Source: Leptodactylus fallax
Taxonomy: Eukaryota > Chordata > Amphibia > Anura > Leptodactylidae
Assembly: GCA_947044405.1 (NCBI GenBank)
Contig: CAMRHE010000357.1
Coordinates: 1,349,501-1,413,500 of the forward strand
Length of the DNA: 64,000 bases
Direction of reading: 5' to 3'
The notes beneath the pieces are model-generated. The model ran no database searches and had not been told where the DNA came from. It saw nothing but the letters and a program-made list of their open reading frames with translations. Shown here piece after piece: positions 58,807 through 64,000 of the stretch; positions within the stretch are counted from its first letter, which is position 1; each line of letters begins with the position of its first letter. Made by a program: the position numbers and the translations under genes.

Positions 58807-61345
58807 TGTTTGGCTGAACTTACCAAAATTGACACTACTAACTTGCTGCAAATATTCAACGAAAGCCATTGTACCACAGTGTAGTTAACCAGTTAAGTGT
58901 CAAATTAAACTGTACCATAGCATAACTGACTTATGGTATAGAATTTTAATTTTCAGAATTTTGGTAAATTTTGTCTGCACTATCAGAATAGCTTATATAG
59001 GATGGGCTCTTTCTGAATACAACTATTAATTAAACTTTAGTCTAAATGCAGGATGAGGGATTTTAATCAAAACATTTACATGCGAAAATAATTAGATTTA
59101 ATATATAGTTTTATTCTTCTCTATGAAGGTTGACAGCGCCTATAATTAGTACTACATTAAAAGCCATTCCCAATTTTTCTTTAAGTTACTGTCACAGTAG
59201 TTTGGGAGTCTGCCAAGGCAGTATTTACTAATAAGGAAATAATAGTCTTCTGTTTAATTATAGAGCAATGTAAATTCCTGAGTTCTTGGTGATCAAGTCT
59301 TGGCTTCTACACATAATTCATGGACTGCCATAGAAGATTATTGCCATACAGTACCTGCTACCAGTAACGAATAGGATAGCAAGAATTTAGAAACCACATA
59401 GAGCAATGACACATGGTTTTTCCCTGAAACGCTTCTAGCAAAGACACCAAAATGTGGCCTCAACTGTACAAACCGAGAAAGACACTTTGCATACACAGTA
59501 CAGTACAAACCGATAGTATGGGCCGAAGCGTGTCTGTGCTCTTGTTCATACAGGGGGATACCAAAATGAAACACCCCTTCTATAACCTCCATATGATCTA
59601 TAGGGCAGATGAGAAGGAGTTATCTTTATAAGACAAACCATTTAAGGCTCAGGCCCCACACTGCGGAAATCAGCTTTTTTTGTTGCAGATTTTTCTGCAT
59701 TTTTTTTTATTATTTAAAATTATTTAAAACATGCATTTATGGTGTATTCTGTGGATTTGCCATAAATGTAAGATAGGAATACATTTTTAGGTTAGAGCAT
59801 CTATTAAATGCCTTATAGGTAATAGATCGATTGTGTGCCTAATAGATGTTCTTGCATAACATGATCTATCCTGCTGATAGTTTCCCTTTAATCATAACTT
59901 ATCTCTTACTGCTCCATATTTGAGTAAAAATATACATCTAAATAAAATTATGGAATACATGGAAAGGAATGGATTACACAGTCTTCTGTTAATGACTCAT
60001 GCCATAGATACCATTTAACAATAGGAAAGAATAGCAAAGGTGTCAAGGTACTAACAGAAATGAGTATAAAATGGAACTTTTCTTTACATGCCGAACTGTA
60101 AAACATTAAGTTCACTTTATTTTTCTAGTGTGTTCTAGGTGATATATAAAAACGTTTCACAGCAGGAGGAAATCATTATCTTCCAATTCTTTCAATGCTG
60201 TCCCTTCAACTTTTAGAAATACTTGCCCATTCAACAGTCTCTAACATAAGAGCCCACTTGCCCTGCACTGTGTTGCTGTGAGGCTAGTTTGCCTTGATAT
60301 AACAAAAGTAAAGGTGTTCTGTTATTTCCAACTGTGCAGCTATATGGAATTACTGAAATAAGAAGCCTGCCAAAATACATGCCAGTTTTGATCACAGCTG
60401 CGGAAAAACGTAGAATGAAAAAGATGCATTTGTGAACCAGATATTCATTGCAGATCCCTTGAACTATTTTCCAATGGACCTTGCTTTACTTCACAATGTT
60501 AAAGAAGAAAAATGAGTCATAGGAAACAGTGTGGAAATTCAAGTGAAGCAGCATCCTGCCATGTATTAGCTAGCGACACATCGATTCAGCCCTATAAAAC
60601 CCTGCTAAGTTAAAAAGGCGAAGTAAAACAAAAGCTGTAGAGTGTATTAACGTAATGTGATGACCTATTAAATAATAATATATGAAATTCCCCAAAAATT
60701 ACCTTTAGCGCATTGCTGAAAAAATTTAAAGGAACAATACAGTATTTTTCAGGCTTTTTTTTTTATTTATAAATTTTTTTTGCTAAAACCTGTTTATTAA
60801 TCTGCAAGTGCATCTAATAGTCCAGATTAATGCAGCAGAGAGCAGGAGAATCTGAGCCTCTGGGTATTTAAGATCCCCAGAATCTTCTGCCTTTGCGTGA
60901 TGCTATTGTAAGCTCAGAGTAGGATGACAGGACAATATGGCAGGCAATGTGATAGGGCACCGTGGCAGTGGTTGTGATAGGTCTTAATAACACCTTTCTA
61001 CAGTATGTAATGGACAATTTGCAGAAATCCCCACCTTCATTATAGAGGCATAAACATGGTATACATGTAAGGAGCTAGGTTATCTACTCCATTCAGGTGG
61101 TCTGGTTTTCCAGACATCACTAGAAAAAAATCAAAAAAGTTCTTAGCCCATTTTATATGGGCTACTTGGCTCTGGGGACCTGTCCTTGTGTAAGAACCTA
61201 GGCAAGCTATTCTCAGCACACTCCTACATCCCTGTAGCCACAGTTAAACATAATGAAACAGATTTTATTTGTGAGAAAGCAAAAGCATGTACCTTAGGCT
61301 ACATTCAGATAACCGAGGTGAAAAACATATGTGAAAAGCATCCAA
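58807..61345. other. Intronic or upstream sequence, no gene recognised
   Basis: Only a half copy of MITE family 1 at 59643-59710 ('aaggctcaggccccacactg', then 'cggaaatcagctttttttgt') is seen. No conserved frame. Confidence 0.45.
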
Positions 61346-61560
61346 TACCACGGATCCCCCCCCCCCGAAATTTTTTTTTTAAATATATAAAAATTCAAAT
61401 CACCTCCTTTCCCTAGATCACAAAAATAAACAAAAACAAACATAAACAAATTAGCCACCTCTGTGAACAACAATGCCCAAACTATAAAAATATCCCTTCA
61501 GACTTATGGTTGTCTTCAAAGAGTCGTTAGGCATAGTTACATTTTTACATTTATAGATAA
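61346..61560. repeat. Partial copy of the 10517-11245 repeat
   Basis: A/T tract plus 'aaaattcaaatcacctcctt' then 'tccctagatcacaaaaataa' correspond to 10964-11010 ('aaaattcaaatcacccccat', 'ttccctagatttgaaataaa'). It is preceded by a C10 run at 61357-61366. No coding. Confidence 0.5.
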
Positions 61561-64000
61561 TGGTGATCCACACAGATAATAGTTTTCCTCACCCCACCCC
61601 AAATTACATTACATACAGTCCTGGCCACACAACACTTGTGAATTTCATATATATCATTTCTTTCATGTGCCGCCCGACCGTGCACCTCTTCTATTGTCCT
61701 CCCAGCTACCCTGTCATATGCACTATGGTACTGCAAGCGCTACCATAGAGCAGGAGACCGCATGGCTGGAAGGACATTAAAAGAGGTGCACAGCCAGGTG
61801 CAACATCAGCACTTTGCAGGAAGAAGAGGTAAGTATGAAATTCCCTTCACCTGGAGACCATAGTGTTATGAGGGAGCCTATGAGTCCCCCTATGAGGATG
61901 ACTGTTGTTACCCCTATAACTGTTTATTCTATCCTTGGCTGGAGTGCTGGGGACCTTCCGGTTGAAGACAGAACAAAATTATGTCTCGTGATGTGACTTG
62001 TCCAGGCCAGCCAGAGGTGGATAGGTAAGTAATTCACTGGCCGCTACCTATTGAATTATTGCAGCTGATTAAAAAAAAGACTGCCACCACCCAGTTCATG
62101 CCATGAGGAGCTGCCTGAGGCTATGGATTTGGCCCATTGCCTTGTGTTTTACACCTGTACCATACGGCAAACACTGTAGCAGTTAAGATCAAAATAGCGA
62201 ATCGCCATTTTGACTCCAAATAAAAATTGAATAAAAGTAATTAAAATGTCAAAAATTCCCCAAAATGGTATAACTAAAAAAAGACGCCTAAGGGTATGTT
62301 CACACTACCACTATTACAGTCCTTTGCTGTCATCTGTCATAGGACGACAGCAACGAACATTAATTATAGTAGAATAACAAACTTTTTCTTTCATCAGAAA
62401 CATAAAAAACATGATGGAAGAAAGCTGTTTTTTACATAGGATGAATGCAGGCAGACATCAGATAGAGGAGACTCAATCTGCATCTCTCACTTAAAGGGAT
62501 TCTATCACCTCCCCCAACCACTGTAAACCACTGGTATAGTAATTTACATGCTATGATTACAATTCCAACCATACTTTTCAAATGTTGATGAGCCGCAGGG
62601 ATGCCTATAAAAAACCCGTTTTAACCGATAGGCAAATTAGATTCAAGAAGCAGTGGGGGCATTGCCTTCAGTCCAGTCCACCAGCACAGCCATGTCATCA
62701 GTAAACACGCCCATCCAAGCCTCTTGTTCAGCCCCCTGGGCAGTGGTAGAGCAGCATCATCAGCCCTGATGTCCTATGAAAGATAGGTAAGCAATCTACT
62801 TGACAATCTCCATCAGTCGCATACAGACTAAATGGAGCAACAGCGCAAATGTGCGACTATTGCTCCATTCAAATGGGTGACACGGTACTGTCAAAGTTAG
62901 ATCAGAAAAGCATTGACTCCTGGGATTTCAGATTAAAATTGGCAATTAGATTATGTCATTAAGCAATTCATGAGTTCATATTTTTCCTAAACCCACGCAG
63001 GTATAATAAAACAAGGATAACAGACCTTAAAATAGAAAGATGGCGCAACACAGCAAACACTCCTTATTAGTGTTTCAACCAGCACTTACAAAAAAGGTAC
63101 AAACTTCTACCATGAGACTTTCTGTGGTTTCTGAAGTGCTAATGGTTGTGATATCACTGTGCGATCTTTGAAAAGCACAAAGTGCCAAAAGTATCACTTG
63201 AGTAAACAGTCATCTTCTGACCTTGATAAAAGATCTTGGGCACTTATAAGACATTGTTCACACTGACATCCTGATGTCTGTTTTTGCTGCAGCACTGATG
63301 GGTAATCTGTTATCTACCTGTAAAACTGGTCAATATGTCACTGTGGGTGCAATAGGCCAGCCTTGTAAAGGAATATAAACTGAATAACTCAAAAATAACA
63401 GACTTTATATTATATTTCATTGTATTTTAATAAGTAATATACAAAAATAAGGAAACAGCTCACCTGTCTCCAGTGGATAATGAATCTCAAGACAGGTACA
63501 TGTGCAAGGAACCTTTTTGCCGGACTGCCAAAACCAAACATGAAATTGTCCAGCACATATGAGGGTCAAAAATCTAAAACTTAACTTTTAATCAATGCAA
63601 TAAAATTAGAAACATCGGCCTCCATGGCACTATTTTATTACGTTTCTGTATTGATATTGTGTTGATCTCCTGTTATACCATGTAATATAACATTGTTCTG
63701 GTACTGTCCTTAAAATATAAAACTCAATAAAAACAATTGTTTAAAAAAAACAAACTGAGCAACTGATGGCAGATGGAAAAGAACTACAGTAACAAGTGTG
63801 AACAAAGTCTATCTTTAAAAGGCTTCTCTAGGAACTGGAGAAACCCATGGGGTGGCTGGGGAAGGTGTAAAGTAAAATAAAAAAAATTAAGAAAAAAGTC
63901 TACTCACTTGTCCCTGGTGCTCCATTGTATGCCTCCAGTGTCCATTCAGGCTCATGTTGAGGCATTTTTGCTGGAAGTCCTGAGCCTCACATGACTGCCG
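61561..64000. other. No gene recognised to the end of the window
   Basis: MITE-like openings at 62289 ('taagggtatgttcacactac') and at 62493 ('taaagggattctatcacctc') are seen without a clear matching end. Otherwise unassigned AT-rich sequence. Confidence 0.4.

Overview
This window is vertebrate nuclear DNA, most likely from an anuran amphibian (frog or toad). It contains three exons of one conserved neuronal gene, RIMS1, on the minus strand, in introns full of transposable elements. The anuran call is an inference. It rests on the density of Tc1-type DNA transposons, on two lineages of tyrosine-recombinase retrotransposon, and on dispersed repeats I recognise as typical of frog genomes. There is no bacterial gene organisation, no operon, no CRISPR array and no RNA gene that I can support.

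RIMS1 (RIM1, presynaptic active-zone scaffold): the exons lie at 49155-49368 (zinc finger), 3729-4072 (last zinc-finger CxxC, SGAWFF motif and linker) and 1636-2495 (long Ser/Arg-rich linker before the PDZ domain). Each has consensus splice sites and the phases match (0, then 2, then 1), so the gene looks intact. Transcription runs from high to low coordinates. The N-terminal exons lie beyond 64000 or were not recognised, and the PDZ and C2 exons lie to the left of position 1.

Transposons in the introns: eight Tc1/mariner copies with recognisable ends lie at 8571-10162 (A), 13211-14848 (B), 14851-16480 (C), 20781-22403 (D, minus), 28016-29619 (E), 32624-34243 (H), 53704-54940 (F) and split around 38514-45312 (G). 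E, F and G belong to one family. Remnants of other Tc1-like elements lie at 3008-3640, 20437-20755 and 46198-46680. D keeps a full-length open reading frame but lacks one codon in its second catalytic motif. B is broken by one extra T. C is broken by one TGA and has a DD38E spacing. Most other stretches are short inverted-repeat elements (MITE-like), LINE or SINE tails, and simple repeats.

The most striking structure is 38514-45312. The two ends of a Tc1 element of family E/F/G, flanked by TA, enclose a decayed Ngaro-like retrotransposon (gag, RT, RNase H, tyrosine recombinase, SGNH hydrolase fragment). That element is itself interrupted by the 5' part of a CR1-like LINE with 70-bp tandem monomers, an intact ORF1 bearing a second, unrelated SGNH esterase, and the start of ORF2. 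A second, DIRS1-type retrotransposon remnant lies on the minus strand at 24205-26040. I see no evidence of a new functional host system. The interest lies in the nested elements and in the near-intact transposases.
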